DNA from: Synechococcaceae cyanobacterium | Lineage (GTDB): Bacteria > Cyanobacteriota > Cyanobacteriia > PCC-6307 > Cyanobiaceae | Reading direction: 5' to 3' | NCBI GenBank assembly: GCA_947378425.1 | Contig: CANCJV010000031.1 | Location: 1-51,003, forward strand | Length of the DNA: 51,003 bases | Shown: positions 33,435-41,910 of the stretch, piece by piece | Layout of the letters: every line of letters begins with the position of its first letter | How positions within the stretch are numbered: the first letter of the stretch is position 1 | Notes under the pieces: model-generated | What the model saw: the letters and a program-made list of their open reading frames with translations, nothing else | Told to the model about the DNA's origin: nothing | Database searches by the model: none | Made by a program: the position numbers and the translations under genes

Positions 33435-34802
33435 CTAGGCAGACCCCTGCTGCACCAGAACGGCTGCCGGCCGCCAGCGCAGGCCAGGCTCGGCCCTGAG
33501 CAGACCGGCCAGTTCCAGATCGAGCAGAACGGGCACCAGCTGCTCGGCCGGCTGGCCCAGGGCCTGGCTGATCTGCTCCAGGCTGGCGCCGGCCCCCACC
33601 GCTGCCAGCAGGCGCCGGCCAGCCGAGTCGAACCGGCACGCATCAGGGCTGCCCTGGCGAGCCCGGCCTGCCGCCATCGCAGCCGCTGGCGCCGGGGGGC
33701 GCAGGGCCTGGCTGCCAGCATCTCGGGCCCTGGAAGCTGAGCCCTTTTCACCAACAGCCGTTTCACCAACAGCCGTTTCACCAACAGCCGTGGCCACCCC
33801 GGACCAGGGTCTGCCGGCCAGGGGGCCCAGCCCCAGTTGATCGATCAGATCGGAGGGTGTGAGCAACGGGGTGGCTCCCCTGGCCAGCAGACGGTTGCTG
33901 CCCTGCGCCGAAAGCCTGGCAGCATCAGCCGGCACCACCCAGAGGGGCAGGCCCTGGGCCCAGGCCAGATCGGCGGAATGGAGGGCTCCGCTGGCCAGCG
34001 GACATTCCACCAGCACCAAGGCCTTGGCCAGGGCCACCTGAAGACGATTGCGGCTGGCGAAGTGACCGGGCCGGACCGGGGCTCCGACGGGCCATTCACT
34101 CAGCAACAGCCCCTGGCGAGCCACCTGCTGCTGCAGAGCGCGGTGATGCCGGGGATAGGTGCGATCGAGTGGGGTACCGAGCACCCCCACCGGGGCCCCG
34201 CCACCCGCCAGACAGCCCTCATGGGCGGCGCCATCGATCCCCTCGGCCAACCCGCTCACCACCGGCCAGCCGGCGGCCGCCAGCGCCGCTCCAATGCGAC
34301 TGGCCATCAGCAGGCCATGGTTGGACGGCCGGCGGGTGCCGACCACCGCCACGGCCAGGCGGCTGGCCAGGGGCGCCCACAGACTGCCTCGCCCTCGCCA
34401 GTACAGCGCCGGGGGCGGGCGGTCGAGGGAGTCCATCGCCTCAGGCCAGCGCCGATCCCCGGGCAACAGAACCCGCCGCCCGACCTGAGCCACTCCGGCC
34501 AGCAGGGGCAGGGGATCGCTCCCCCAGCGGCCGCGGAACTGATCCACAGCCGGCCCCAGACTCCGGGGCCAGCCCAGCTGGTCCGCCAGCAGATCAACAG
34601 GGAGCCTCCAGGCTGCTTCAAGGCCACCGGGCAGCAGCACCAGCCGCCGCAGGCGCTTGACGCCGATGCCAGGACAGAGACTCCAGAGCAGCCACCAGAG
34701 CCGCTGACGGGCATCCCAAGGGGCAGGACAAGCCGCGCGCAGGAGCTCGGACGATGCACCCCCCGAAAACACCCCCCGCACCAGATCCCCCATCAAGCCC
34801 AT
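33435..34802 (-). CDS. dprA: DNA-processing protein DprA
   Basis: DprA (Smf) loads RecA on incoming single-stranded DNA during natural transformation. The Rossmann-like core is clear: AVVGTRRPSNHGLLMASRIG, VVSGLAEGIDGAAHEGCL, GGAPVGVLGTPLDRTYPRHH, LLSEWPVGAPVRPGHFASRNR and ALHSADLAWAQGLPLWVVP (about residues 150-320). A C-terminal winged-helix-like domain (RRLLAAVGAGASLEQISQAL) follows an extended linker that carries three copies of a 5-residue repeat (AVGET). 455 residues. It starts the minus-strand block. comF also occurs in this window, so transformation is plausible for the organism. Confidence 0.95.
   Translation of the reverse strand: MGLMGDLVRGVFSGGASSELLRAACPAPWDARQRLWWLLWSLCPGIGVKRLRRLVLLPGGLEAAWRLPVDLLADQLGWPRSLGPAVDQFRGRWGSDPLPLLAGVAQVGRRVLLPGDRRWPEAMDSLDRPPPALYWRGRGSLWAPLASRLAVAVVGTRRPSNHGLLMASRIGAALAAAGWPVVSGLAEGIDGAAHEGCLAGGGAPVGVLGTPLDRTYPRHHRALQQQVARQGLLLSEWPVGAPVRPGHFASRNRLQVALAKALVLVECPLASGALHSADLAWAQGLPLWVVPADAARLSAQGSNRLLARGATPLLTPSDLIDQLGLGPLAGRPWSGVATAVGETAVGETAVGEKGSASRARDAGSQALRPPAPAAAMAAGRARQGSPDACRFDSAGRRLLAAVGAGASLEQISQALGQPAEQLVPVLLDLELAGLLRAEPGLRWRPAAVLVQQGSA
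33748..33792. repeat. 3 x 15-bp in-frame tandem repeat in dprA
   Basis: The 15-base unit TTCACCAACAGCCGT occurs three times in a row (33748-33762, 33763-33777, 33778-33792), encoding (AVGET)2 followed by AVGEK on the minus strand. Being a multiple of three, copy number can change without frameshift. It lies in the linker between the DprA core and C-terminal domain. Confidence 0.95.
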
Positions 34803-34820
34803 CGCAATGATTCAAATGTA

Positions 34821-35297
34821 CTATCCCTGTGCCCTTTCGATCAACGCCTCCAGGGCGCCATTGAGGTCGGCGGGCCAGTGGCGCAGCAGCCGGCGCTGGC
34901 TAGGGCCGGCGGAGAGATCCACCAGCACCAGCTCCACTCGGGCCGTCGCCGCCAGCCCGCCACCGGGCCTGAAGAGGGAGGTGTGCCAGGGCAGCTTCAC
35001 CCCCTGGCGCGGCAACACCAGGCTGCACAACTCCACGGCATCGCCATGGAGCAGGGCCTGCCGGTAATCGATCGCCAGGGAGACGACCGGCAGCTCCAGG
35101 CCACGGGCCGACAGCTCGCTGTAGGGCAGTCCAACGGCCCCGAGTGCCTCGATGCGGGCCTCCTCCAACCAGCCCAGATAAGCCCCGTGCCACATCACGC
35201 CGGCGTGGTCGGTGTGCTGGGGCAACACCCGCCGGCGCAGACACCACCCCCGGCCCGGTTCCACGGGGAAAAGGGGGGCTGGAGGCGACTGCATCAC
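34821..35297 (-). CDS. hotdog-fold acyl-CoA thioesterase
   Basis: 158-residue 4HBT/YbgC-type thioesterase. The active-site segment is RVLPQHTDHAGVMWHGAYLGWLEEARIEAL (given in part: HTDHAGVMWHGAYLGWLEEA), with the catalytic Asp next to the His, followed by LELPVVSLAIDYRQALLHGD. In cyanobacteria a relative hydrolyses 1,4-dihydroxy-2-naphthoyl-CoA on the way to phylloquinone; the motif fits that group, but I cannot exclude another acyl-CoA substrate. ATG 35297 or 35294. It lies divergent from the Usp gene across 69 bases. Confidence 0.85.
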   Translation of the reverse strand: MMQSPPAPLFPVEPGRGWCLRRRVLPQHTDHAGVMWHGAYLGWLEEARIEALGAVGLPYSELSARGLELPVVSLAIDYRQALLHGDAVELCSLVLPRQGVKLPWHTSLFRPGGGLAATARVELVLVDLSAGPSQRRLLRHWPADLNGALEALIERAQG

Positions 35298-35366
35298 GGT
35301 GTTGCGGCACTTGGAGATCCTGACCGCCGATCAGCCATAGGCTGCAACCCAGCCTCAAAGCATCCC

Positions 35367-36215
35367 GTGTTCCGCAATCTCCTGATCGCCAATTCCGGCA
35401 AGAGCCAGGTGGAAGAGATGGTCCGCATGTTGCGGGACATCCCCCCTTGCCGCCAGGCCCGGATCACCCTGCTCCACGTGATCCCGGAACAGGGGGGCAG
35501 CGACCTCCAGGAGCACCGCGATCGCAGCGAGGCCCTGGTGAACGAAGCCATTCAGCGCCTCGGTCTCAGCGCCGCCGAGGTCACCACGATCGTGCGCCAG
35601 GGCGACACCAAACAGACCGTACTGAAGGTGGCGGACGAGATCGACGCCGACCTGATCGTGATGGGCTCCAGGGGACTCGGCAGACTCCAGTCGATCCTCG
35701 CCAACAGTGCCAGCCAGTACGTGTTCCAGCTGTCGACACGGCCGATGCTGCTGGTCCGTGACGACCTCTACGTGCGGGCCATCAATCGGGTCATGGTCAC
35801 GGTTGACGGCACGGGCGTCGGCGATGACGCCATTCGCCTGGCCTGTGAGCTGGTCAGCGGCATCCCCGGCGGCAGCCTCACGGGCGTCCACGTGACCCGC
35901 CAGGACATCACCCCCTCCCGCGGCGGCAAGAGCCCCGCCGACGAGGTGCTGGGCAAGGCGGTGCAACGGGCCCGATCCATGGGCGTGGAGATGAAACCGG
36001 TCCATCGCACCGGCGACGTCAGCCGAACGGTCTGCCAGTTGGCCGAAGAGCTCAAGGTCGACCTGCTGGTGATCGCCTCCCAGGACCGCCGCCCCCTGGT
36101 GGCCAAGGCCCTGGTGGATCTGGACCGGCTGCTGGGCAGTTCCGTCAGCGACTACATCCGCGTCCATGCCCCGGCGCCGGTGCTGCTGGTGAGGGAACCG
36201 GAGGGCAGCCGCTGA
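35367..36215 (+). CDS. tandem universal stress protein
   Basis: Two Usp domains in one 282-residue chain. The first ends with the ATP-binding motif VMGSRGLGRLQSILANSASQYVFQ (GxxG-x9-GS/N type) and PMLLVRD. The second starts RVMVTVDGTGVGDDAIRLA and has IASQDRRPLVAKALVDLDRL, where the Gly motif is degenerate, so only the first domain is likely to bind ATP. GTG 35367 (VFRNLLIANSGK) is the start; the reading frame is open far upstream as a shadow of dprA. Role under stress is inferred only from the family. Confidence 0.9.
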   Translation: MFRNLLIANSGKSQVEEMVRMLRDIPPCRQARITLLHVIPEQGGSDLQEHRDRSEALVNEAIQRLGLSAAEVTTIVRQGDTKQTVLKVADEIDADLIVMGSRGLGRLQSILANSASQYVFQLSTRPMLLVRDDLYVRAINRVMVTVDGTGVGDDAIRLACELVSGIPGGSLTGVHVTRQDITPSRGGKSPADEVLGKAVQRARSMGVEMKPVHRTGDVSRTVCQLAEELKVDLLVIASQDRRPLVAKALVDLDRLLGSSVSDYIRVHAPAPVLLVREPEGSR

Positions 36216-36833
36216 AACCCGATCGGCCCCTCCTGCAGGAGCCGGGGCTCAACGCACCCCATCCGTGAGCTGATCCGACCGCTGAGCCGGTTTGGAGCGA
36301 ATCCATTGAACAGACAGAAGCGCTGCCGAAAGCGGTGGCGCGCCGGCTGGCCGGAGGCCTCAACCAACCCCAGCAGCGGCCGCGACCTGGACCAGGGCCA
36401 GGAGGCAACCGGGCCCCGCGGGACAGGCTCGGCCAGCCAAGAAAGCTCTGGTTGACCCACGAGCCCGACCAGCCAGAGCCGGCAGAGCAACGGCAGACCC
36501 GCAACGGAAGCGGCTGTGGGCCGAGCCCCGTTCTGAAGAAGCAGAGCGAACTCCTGCTCCCCTGCCAACACCGAATCAGGCCGGTAGCCGCTCCCGCAAC
36601 AGGTGCTCCGGCACCTTCAAGCCGAGATCGCGGCGGGGCTTTCCCGCCCAACTGGGGTCTTGATTACCCAGAAAGCTCCGCCGATACCGGATCAGTCTCA
36701 GCAAGGGCTTTCATCACGTGGTGAGGACACAGCAGAGCCTTTGCAGCACGCCTCTGCACGGAGCGAGCTGGATCTTCAAGACTGGGGTTTGAGTCTGATC
36801 TCGCCAGCTCAACTGTCGGCTCAGAGTGACCAA

Positions 36834-36861
36834 GGATTGAGTGTCACCTGACACTCAATCC
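36834..36861. repeat. 28-bp inverted repeat, intergenic
   Basis: GGATTGAGTGTCA (36834-36846), CC, then its exact reverse complement TGACACTCAATCC (36849-36861). No T-run follows on either strand, so it does not look like an intrinsic terminator. Confidence 0.9.
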
Positions 36862-37087
36862 GCTCCCACCCATCAGCGAAACGCTGCCCGACCCAGAGCG
36901 AGCGTTCCCAGCACCACGAGACGCACAGAGTGGTCAGCATCTCCAGGCTCGCCCGGGCGATTGATTGAAGCCTGCTTCAGCGCCGGCAGGAGGCAGGCCA
37001 TTGGAACGGAATCGCGCTGGACACGATGTCGAACCCGGCCGAAACCACGGCAGGATCCCATCGTCACGTCGCAGAAAAGGATCAAAA

Positions 37088-37114
37088 CAAGCCTGATTGC
37101 CGAAGTCAGGCTTG
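37088..37114. repeat. 9-bp stem-loop, intergenic
   Basis: CAAGCCTGA at 37088-37096 pairs with TCAGGCTTG at 37106-37114 over a nine-base loop. No T-run is attached. It may be part of a small RNA or a fortuitous hairpin. Confidence 0.6.
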
Positions 37115-37232
37115 ACGTCGTAGCCGAATTCAACGTCGTGGCGAGACTGAACCTCTGGCTCCAATCCATTGATGTCACCAGCACGTGCACTTGAGCGCAA
37201 GCTGCCCCTGTCGTTGCCCGCACTGCAAAGGG

Positions 37233-37263
37233 AAAAGCCCAGGACTCCTGACAGGCCTGGGCT
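37233..37263 (-). terminator. probable terminator of psbM
   Basis: On the minus strand AGCCCAGG pairs with CCTGGGCT (37256-37263 with 37236-37243, 12-base loop) and is followed by TTTTCC. It lies about 120 bases after the psbM stop and is correctly oriented to end that transcript. Confidence 0.7.
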
Positions 37264-37380
37264 CAGCTCTCCTGACAATCACGACTTCTCAAGCAGGTAC
37301 GACTGTCCGCGGTGGACGCCTACTCCTCGGCAGCCGCCGCACCCGGTCGAGTCAGCCCCACAGGGGAGCGACGTGGAAGC

Positions 37381-37488
37381 TCACCCCCCCTGACGGCTGC
37401 TGGTCTGGATGTAGAGGATGATCAGAAAGACGGCCGGCACCAGGACGAACAGCAGGCTGGCTACGAAGCCGAGGTCGTTGGTTTCCAT
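37381..37488 (-). CDS. psbM: photosystem II protein M
   Basis: 35-residue single-helix subunit at the photosystem II dimer interface. The translation [35 protein letters not shown] matches PsbM throughout, with the conserved METN start and one transmembrane helix. The gene is too short for normal ORF cut-offs. It lies 27 bases downstream of the ferredoxin gene on the same strand, so both may share a transcript. Confidence 0.96.
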   Translation of the reverse strand: METNDLGFVASLLFVLVPAVFLIILYIQTSSRQGG

Positions 37489-37515
37489 GGCTGTCGGAAA
37501 GATGCAGAGAACGTA

Positions 37516-38016
37516 TCACCGCCCCCGTTGGCTCTCTGCGGTCGCTTCATCGCTCGTTGTGGTTGGAGCCTCTGCCGCCGTCTCCCCAGCAGGGTCAGCA
37601 GCTGTAGCAGGCTCCTCCGGCTCTTCCTCTACAGGAGTGGGCCAGGCCGTAGGGCCCAAAGGCAGGGGGCTGGAGAGGGCCTCCGCCAGCAGCGCATCCC
37701 GATCCGCCAGGCCCGCCTGGGGCCGGGTGACCACGGCCAGGGACTGCTGAACCAAGGCCTGACAGGCCAATCGCCAGCCCTGGGGACGGCGGCGCAATTT
37801 CTGCACCTCCACCGCCGTGGGTGGGGTCAGGGCAGCCTCGCTGGCCCCCTCCACATCGACAAAACAGGTGATGCACTGCCCGCAACCACCACAGTTGCCC
37901 AGTTTTCCCTTGAGGCCATAGAGCTCGATCCCCTCGCGCAGAGCCACCTCGCGCAGGTTTTCACCGGGGTAGCACTCCACATCGCGGCCTTCGCGCACGA
38001 ATCGGATCACGGGCAT
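37516..38016 (-). CDS. [2Fe-2S] ferredoxin-like protein
   Basis: 166-residue protein with an N-terminal ferredoxin domain. The cluster ligands are C42-x5-C48-x2-C51 in GNCGGCGQCITC and C85 in WRLACQ; an extra Cys45 lies between. This spacing is of the adrenodoxin/plant type. The last 60 residues are a low-complexity Pro/Ala/Glu/Thr tail unusual for ferredoxins. It sits between psbM and the divergent psbB, suggesting a photosynthesis-linked electron carrier, but its partner is unknown. Confidence 0.88.
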   Translation of the reverse strand: MPVIRFVREGRDVECYPGENLREVALREGIELYGLKGKLGNCGGCGQCITCFVDVEGASEAALTPPTAVEVQKLRRRPQGWRLACQALVQQSLAVVTRPQAGLADRDALLAEALSSPLPLGPTAWPTPVEEEPEEPATAADPAGETAAEAPTTTSDEATAESQRGR

Positions 38017-38172
38017 GGCGCAACAAGATCGAGAAGCTCCATTTTGGAACCGTCAGCTCAGGCCTGCAGTTGCGGACCGTTACCTGGCGCCCCGTGCGGC
38101 CATCCGCACCCTCTACCATCGCCAGACGGATCGGCCTGGCCGATCGCAAACCCAACCCAGATCTGACCCCCC

Positions 38173-39732
38173 ATGGGATTGCCCTGGTACAGGGTGCACA
38201 CGGTCGTCATCAACGACCCGGGCCGCTTGCTCGCCGTGCACCTCATGCACACCGCCCTGGTCGCCGGCTGGGCCGGCTCCATGGCGCTCTATGAGCTCGC
38301 CATTTTCGATCCCTCCGACCCGGTCCTCAACCCCATGTGGCGCCAGGGCATGTTCGTCATGCCCTTCATGGCCCGCCTGGGTGTCACAGGCAGCTGGGGT
38401 GGCTGGAGCATCACCGGAGAAACCGGTGTTGACCCAGGCTTCTGGAGCTTCGAGGGCGTCGCTGCCGCCCACATCATTTTCAGTGGCCTGCTTTTCCTTG
38501 CCGCCATCTGGCACTGGACCTACTGGGATCTGGAGATCTGGCAGGACCCTCGCACCGGCGAACCCGCCCTCGATCTCCCCAAGATCTTCGGTATTCACCT
38601 GCTCCTGGCAGGTCTCGGTTGTTTCGGCTTCGGCGCCTTCCATCTCACCGGCGTGTTCGGTCCAGGGATGTGGGTCACCGATGCCTATGGCCTCAACGGA
38701 CACATTGAGGCCGTTCAACCGTCGTGGGGACCGGAGGGTTTCAACCCCTTCAACCCCGGCGGCATCGTCGCTCACCACATCGCTGCGGGCATCGTCGGCA
38801 TCATCGCCGGCATCTTCCACATCACCACCCGACCGCCGGAGCGCCTCTACAAGGCCCTGCGGATGGGGAACATCGAAACGGTTCTGGCCAGCGCCATCGC
38901 CGCCGTGTTCTTCGCCGCCTTCATTGTGGCCGGGACCATGTGGTACGGCGCCGCAGCCACCCCGATTGAGCTGTTCGGCCCCACCCGATACCAGTGGGAT
39001 CAGAGCTACTTCAAAACCGAAATCAACCGGCGCGTTCAAACCGCCATCGATAACGGCGCCACCAAGGAACAAGCCTGGTCGGCGATTCCCGAGAAATTGG
39101 CCTTCTATGACTACGTCGGCAATAGTCCTGCCAAGGGCGGTCTGTTCCGGGTCGGCCCGATGGTGAACGGCGATGGCCTGCCCACCGGCTGGATCGGCCA
39201 CATCGCCTTCACCGACAAAGCCGGTCACGACCTGCAGGTCCGTCGTCTGCCCAACTTCTTCGAGAACTTCCCCATCGTCCTCCAGGACGAAGAAGGCATC
39301 GTTCGCGCCGACATCCCCTTCCGCAGGGCTGAGGCCAAGTACTCCTTCGAGCAACAGGGCGTGACCGCCACCATCTTCGGTGGTGCTCTCAACGGGCAGA
39401 CCTTCAGCGACCCTGCCGACGTCAAACGGCTGGCACGCAAAGCCCAGCTGGGCGAGGGTTTCGAGTTCGACCGTGAGACCTACCACTCCGATGGTGTCTT
39501 CCGCAGCTCACCGCGTGGCTGGTTCACCTTCGGCCATGCCACCTTCGCCCTGCTCTTCTTCTTTGGGCACATCTGGCACGGTGCCCGAACCCTCTACCGT
39601 GATGTCTTCGCCGGCATCGATCCCGATCTTGGCGAACAGGTGGAGTTCGGTCTGTTCCAGAAACTGGGCGACAGGTCGACCCGCCGCCTGCCCGAGGGCT
39701 ACGTGCCTCCGGCTGGCTCCACCCTCAGCTGA
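38173..39732 (+). CDS. psbB: photosystem II CP47 chlorophyll-binding protein
   Basis: CP47 inner antenna of photosystem II, binding about 16 chlorophylls. The start [20 protein letters not shown], His ligands in [20 protein letters not shown], and the large lumenal loop between helices V and VI are conserved. 519 residues is the normal length. The first gene of the psbB-psbT pair; psbT starts 36 bases after its stop. It is divergent from the ferredoxin gene across about 155 bases, where the promoter must lie. Confidence 0.99.
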   Translation: MGLPWYRVHTVVINDPGRLLAVHLMHTALVAGWAGSMALYELAIFDPSDPVLNPMWRQGMFVMPFMARLGVTGSWGGWSITGETGVDPGFWSFEGVAAAHIIFSGLLFLAAIWHWTYWDLEIWQDPRTGEPALDLPKIFGIHLLLAGLGCFGFGAFHLTGVFGPGMWVTDAYGLNGHIEAVQPSWGPEGFNPFNPGGIVAHHIAAGIVGIIAGIFHITTRPPERLYKALRMGNIETVLASAIAAVFFAAFIVAGTMWYGAAATPIELFGPTRYQWDQSYFKTEINRRVQTAIDNGATKEQAWSAIPEKLAFYDYVGNSPAKGGLFRVGPMVNGDGLPTGWIGHIAFTDKAGHDLQVRRLPNFFENFPIVLQDEEGIVRADIPFRRAEAKYSFEQQGVTATIFGGALNGQTFSDPADVKRLARKAQLGEGFEFDRETYHSDGVFRSSPRGWFTFGHATFALLFFFGHIWHGARTLYRDVFAGIDPDLGEQVEFGLFQKLGDRSTRRLPEGYVPPAGSTLS

Positions 39733-39768
39733 TCGCCGGCTTCATCCCTCATCTCCCGAGAACTCCCC

Positions 39769-39864
39769 ATGGAGAGCTTCGCCTACATCCTGATTCTGGC
39801 CCTGGCCATTTCCACCCTGTTCTTCGCCATCGCCTTCCGCGATCCCCCGAAGATCGGCAAGTGA
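39769..39864 (+). CDS. psbT: photosystem II protein T
   Basis: 31-residue one-helix subunit of photosystem II, near the dimer interface and the acceptor side. The peptide [20 protein letters not shown] followed by [11 protein letters not shown] is a full-length PsbT. It is too short for ORF cut-offs. It shares the psbB transcript and is followed by a strong terminator. Confidence 0.98.
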   Translation: MESFAYILILALAISTLFFAIAFRDPPKIGK

Positions 39865-39897
39865 TCCGGTAGCCGTTCCCACGACAGCAGCGCCAAC

Positions 39898-39925
39898 AAA
39901 ACCCTCGCCACGGCGAGGGTTTTTT
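39898..39925 (+). terminator. intrinsic terminator of psbB-psbT
   Basis: Stem CCCTCGCC/GGCGAGGG (39902-39909 with 39912-39919), flanked by AAAA before and TTTTTT after, 33 bases after the psbT stop. A strong, canonical structure. Confidence 0.95.
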
Positions 39926-40127
39926 CGTGGAATAACGGCCTTGTTGATCAGGCAGCAGACTGCGAACCCTGTCCTTTTCGGCTTCGTCTTGACCCGACGG
40001 CCACTGAAACCGTTGCCGGTTGCAGTGGTTCATCCGCCATCAACACAGCCCAGAATGGCAGCAAACCTTTTCTTTCTGTCGTTAGCTGTCTACACTTGCG
40101 AAAACCGAACACGGAGCGACTCCGGGG

Positions 40128-40628
40128 ATGCAATGTCCCACCTGCCAACACACCGACAGCCGGGTGCTTGAATCCCGGGCGGCAGATGGTGGTCGCAGCG
40201 TGCGGCGGCGGCGTGAATGCCTCAACTGCGACTTTCGCTTCACCACCTACGAACGGGTTGAAACCGTGCCGATCACGGTGGTCAAGCGGTTGGGAACCCG
40301 TGAAACCTTCAACCGCTCCAAACTCCTGCACGGCCTGCTGCGGGCCTGCGAAAAGACCGGGCTGGCACCGGCCCAACTGGAAGCGGTGGTCGACGACATC
40401 GAATTGGCCCTGCAGCAGCGCAATGGCCGGGAAGTCACCAGCAGTGAAATCGGTGAACTGGTTCTGCAGCAATTGCGCGACATGAGCGAGGTGGCCTACG
40501 TTCGCTTCGCCTCGGTCTACCGCCAGTTCCAGAGCGTCAGCGATTTCGTCGCCACCCTGGAGGGGCTTAGCCATCCCAACCAGGGGCGCAGCAGCAAAGG
40601 CAAAAGCCGGTTGGCGATTGTGGGCTGA
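40128..40628 (+). CDS. nrdR: transcriptional repressor NrdR
   Basis: NrdR represses ribonucleotide reductase genes when bound to dATP and ATP. Zinc ribbon [17 protein letters not shown] with [18 protein letters not shown] (CxxC at 3-6 and 31-34), then the ATP-cone domain starting [19 protein letters not shown] and including [16 protein letters not shown]. 166 residues, as usual. It lies between psbT and rpsA, an order I recall as conserved in picocyanobacteria. No NrdR box pair is obvious next to it. Confidence 0.97.
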   Translation: MQCPTCQHTDSRVLESRAADGGRSVRRRRECLNCDFRFTTYERVETVPITVVKRLGTRETFNRSKLLHGLLRACEKTGLAPAQLEAVVDDIELALQQRNGREVTSSEIGELVLQQLRDMSEVAYVRFASVYRQFQSVSDFVATLEGLSHPNQGRSSKGKSRLAIVG

Positions 40629-40822
40629 AGCCCAGATCCAAGACAGAGGAGGCGCCTGTGAGCCAGTTGCCCCCTGCAGAGGTCAACTGGAGGAGGCCCA
40701 TGGGCAGGAACATGGGCCTTGTCGGCAGGTCTGTTGATAGAGTTGAGGATTGCGCCTCCGCTGCTGGCGGGCAGAGAGGCACCTCCCTATCGCACTGCCT
40801 CCGGGCAGACCGCCCCTGTTCC

Positions 40823-41887
40823 ATGACCGTGACCCCTTCTTCCGAGCGCGAGGCTCAGACCACCGATGTGGTGGTTGTCGATCTGCAGGAGGAGGATGCC
40901 TCCCTGGATCTCGCCATTCCGGAAGATGTGCCCTCCGCCGATGACTCCAGCAGCCGGGTGGCAGCCCGCGATGGCGATGGGGTGGGCTTCACGATCGACG
41001 ACTTCGCAGCTCTGCTGAGCAAGTACGACTACAACTTCAAACCCGGCGACGTCGTCAACGGCACCGTGTTCGCCCTGGAATCCAAGGGCGCCATGATCGA
41101 TATCGGCGCCAAGACCGCCGCCTTCATGCCCCTCCAGGAGGTGTCGATCAACCGGGTCGAGCACCTCTCCGACGTGCTCGAGCCCGGCGAAGTGCGTGAG
41201 TTCTTCATTCTCAGCGAAGAGAACGAAGACGGCCAGCTCACCCTCTCGGTGCGCCGCATCGAATACCAGCGGGCCTGGGAGCGGGTGCGTCAGCTTCAGA
41301 AAGAAGACGCCACCATCTACAGCGAAGTCTTCGCCACCAACCGCGGTGGTGCCCTGGTGCGGGTCGAGGGTCTGCGCGGCTTCATCCCCGGCAGCCACAT
41401 CAGCACCCGCAAAGCCAAGGAAGAGCTGGTCGCCGACTTCCTGCCCCTCAAATTCCTGGAGGTCGACGAGGAGCGCAACCGCCTGGTGCTCAGCCATCGC
41501 CGCGCCCTAGTGGAGCGCAAGATGAATCGCCTCGAAGTGGGCGAAGTGGTGCTCGGCACCGTGCGTGGCATCAAGCCCTACGGCGCCTTCATCGACATCG
41601 GCGGCGTCAGTGGCCTGCTGCACATCTCCGAGATCAGCCACGAGCACATCGAGACACCGCACACAGTGCTCAATGTCAACGATCAGATGAAGGTGATGAT
41701 CATCGATCTCGACGCCGAGCGCGGTCGGATCTCCCTTTCCACCAAGGCCCTCGAGCCCGAGCCCGGCGACATGCTCACGGATCCCCAGAAAGTGTTCGAC
41801 AAGGCCGAGGAAATGGCAGCCCGCTACAAGCAGATGCTGCTGGAGCAGGCCGAAGATGGCGAACCCATGGGTGTCACCCTCGATTGA
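40823..41887 (+). CDS. rpsA: 30S ribosomal protein S1
   Basis: mRNA-binding ribosomal protein S1 with three S1 domains, as in the short cyanobacterial form (354 residues). Domain starts: YNFKPGDVVNGTVFALESKG (about 70), TIYSEVFATNRGGALVRVEG (about 158) and LEVGEVVLGTVRGIKPYGAF (about 235), the last ending GLLHISEISHEH. An acidic, poorly conserved N-terminal segment precedes the first domain. ATG 40823 gives MTVTPSSEREAQ; the frame is open upstream to 40658. It is followed after 23 bases by the HAD gene. Confidence 0.95.
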   Translation: MTVTPSSEREAQTTDVVVVDLQEEDASLDLAIPEDVPSADDSSSRVAARDGDGVGFTIDDFAALLSKYDYNFKPGDVVNGTVFALESKGAMIDIGAKTAAFMPLQEVSINRVEHLSDVLEPGEVREFFILSEENEDGQLTLSVRRIEYQRAWERVRQLQKEDATIYSEVFATNRGGALVRVEGLRGFIPGSHISTRKAKEELVADFLPLKFLEVDEERNRLVLSHRRALVERKMNRLEVGEVVLGTVRGIKPYGAFIDIGGVSGLLHISEISHEHIETPHTVLNVNDQMKVMIIDLDAERGRISLSTKALEPEPGDMLTDPQKVFDKAEEMAARYKQMLLEQAEDGEPMGVTLD

Positions 41888-41910
41888 TCTCCCCAAGGGG
41901 TTCAGCCACC

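Larger units (their letters stand above)
36216..37232. other. 1.0-kb gene-poor region with hairpins
   Basis: Frames here (for example 36335-36724 plus, 36152-36571 minus) lack motifs and look non-coding. Two strong inverted repeats stand out: 36834-36861 and 37088-37114, annotated separately. Local composition falls to a lower GC content after about 36640. It could hold small RNAs or a decayed gene; I cannot identify one. Confidence 0.5.

Noticed and set aside
33837-35366. A plus-strand frame stays open for about 500 codons upstream of the Usp gene.
   Set aside because: It is antisense to dprA and the thioesterase, has no motifs and Arg/Gln/Pro-rich composition typical of shadow frames in GC-rich DNA. 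The Usp protein starts at GTG 35367.
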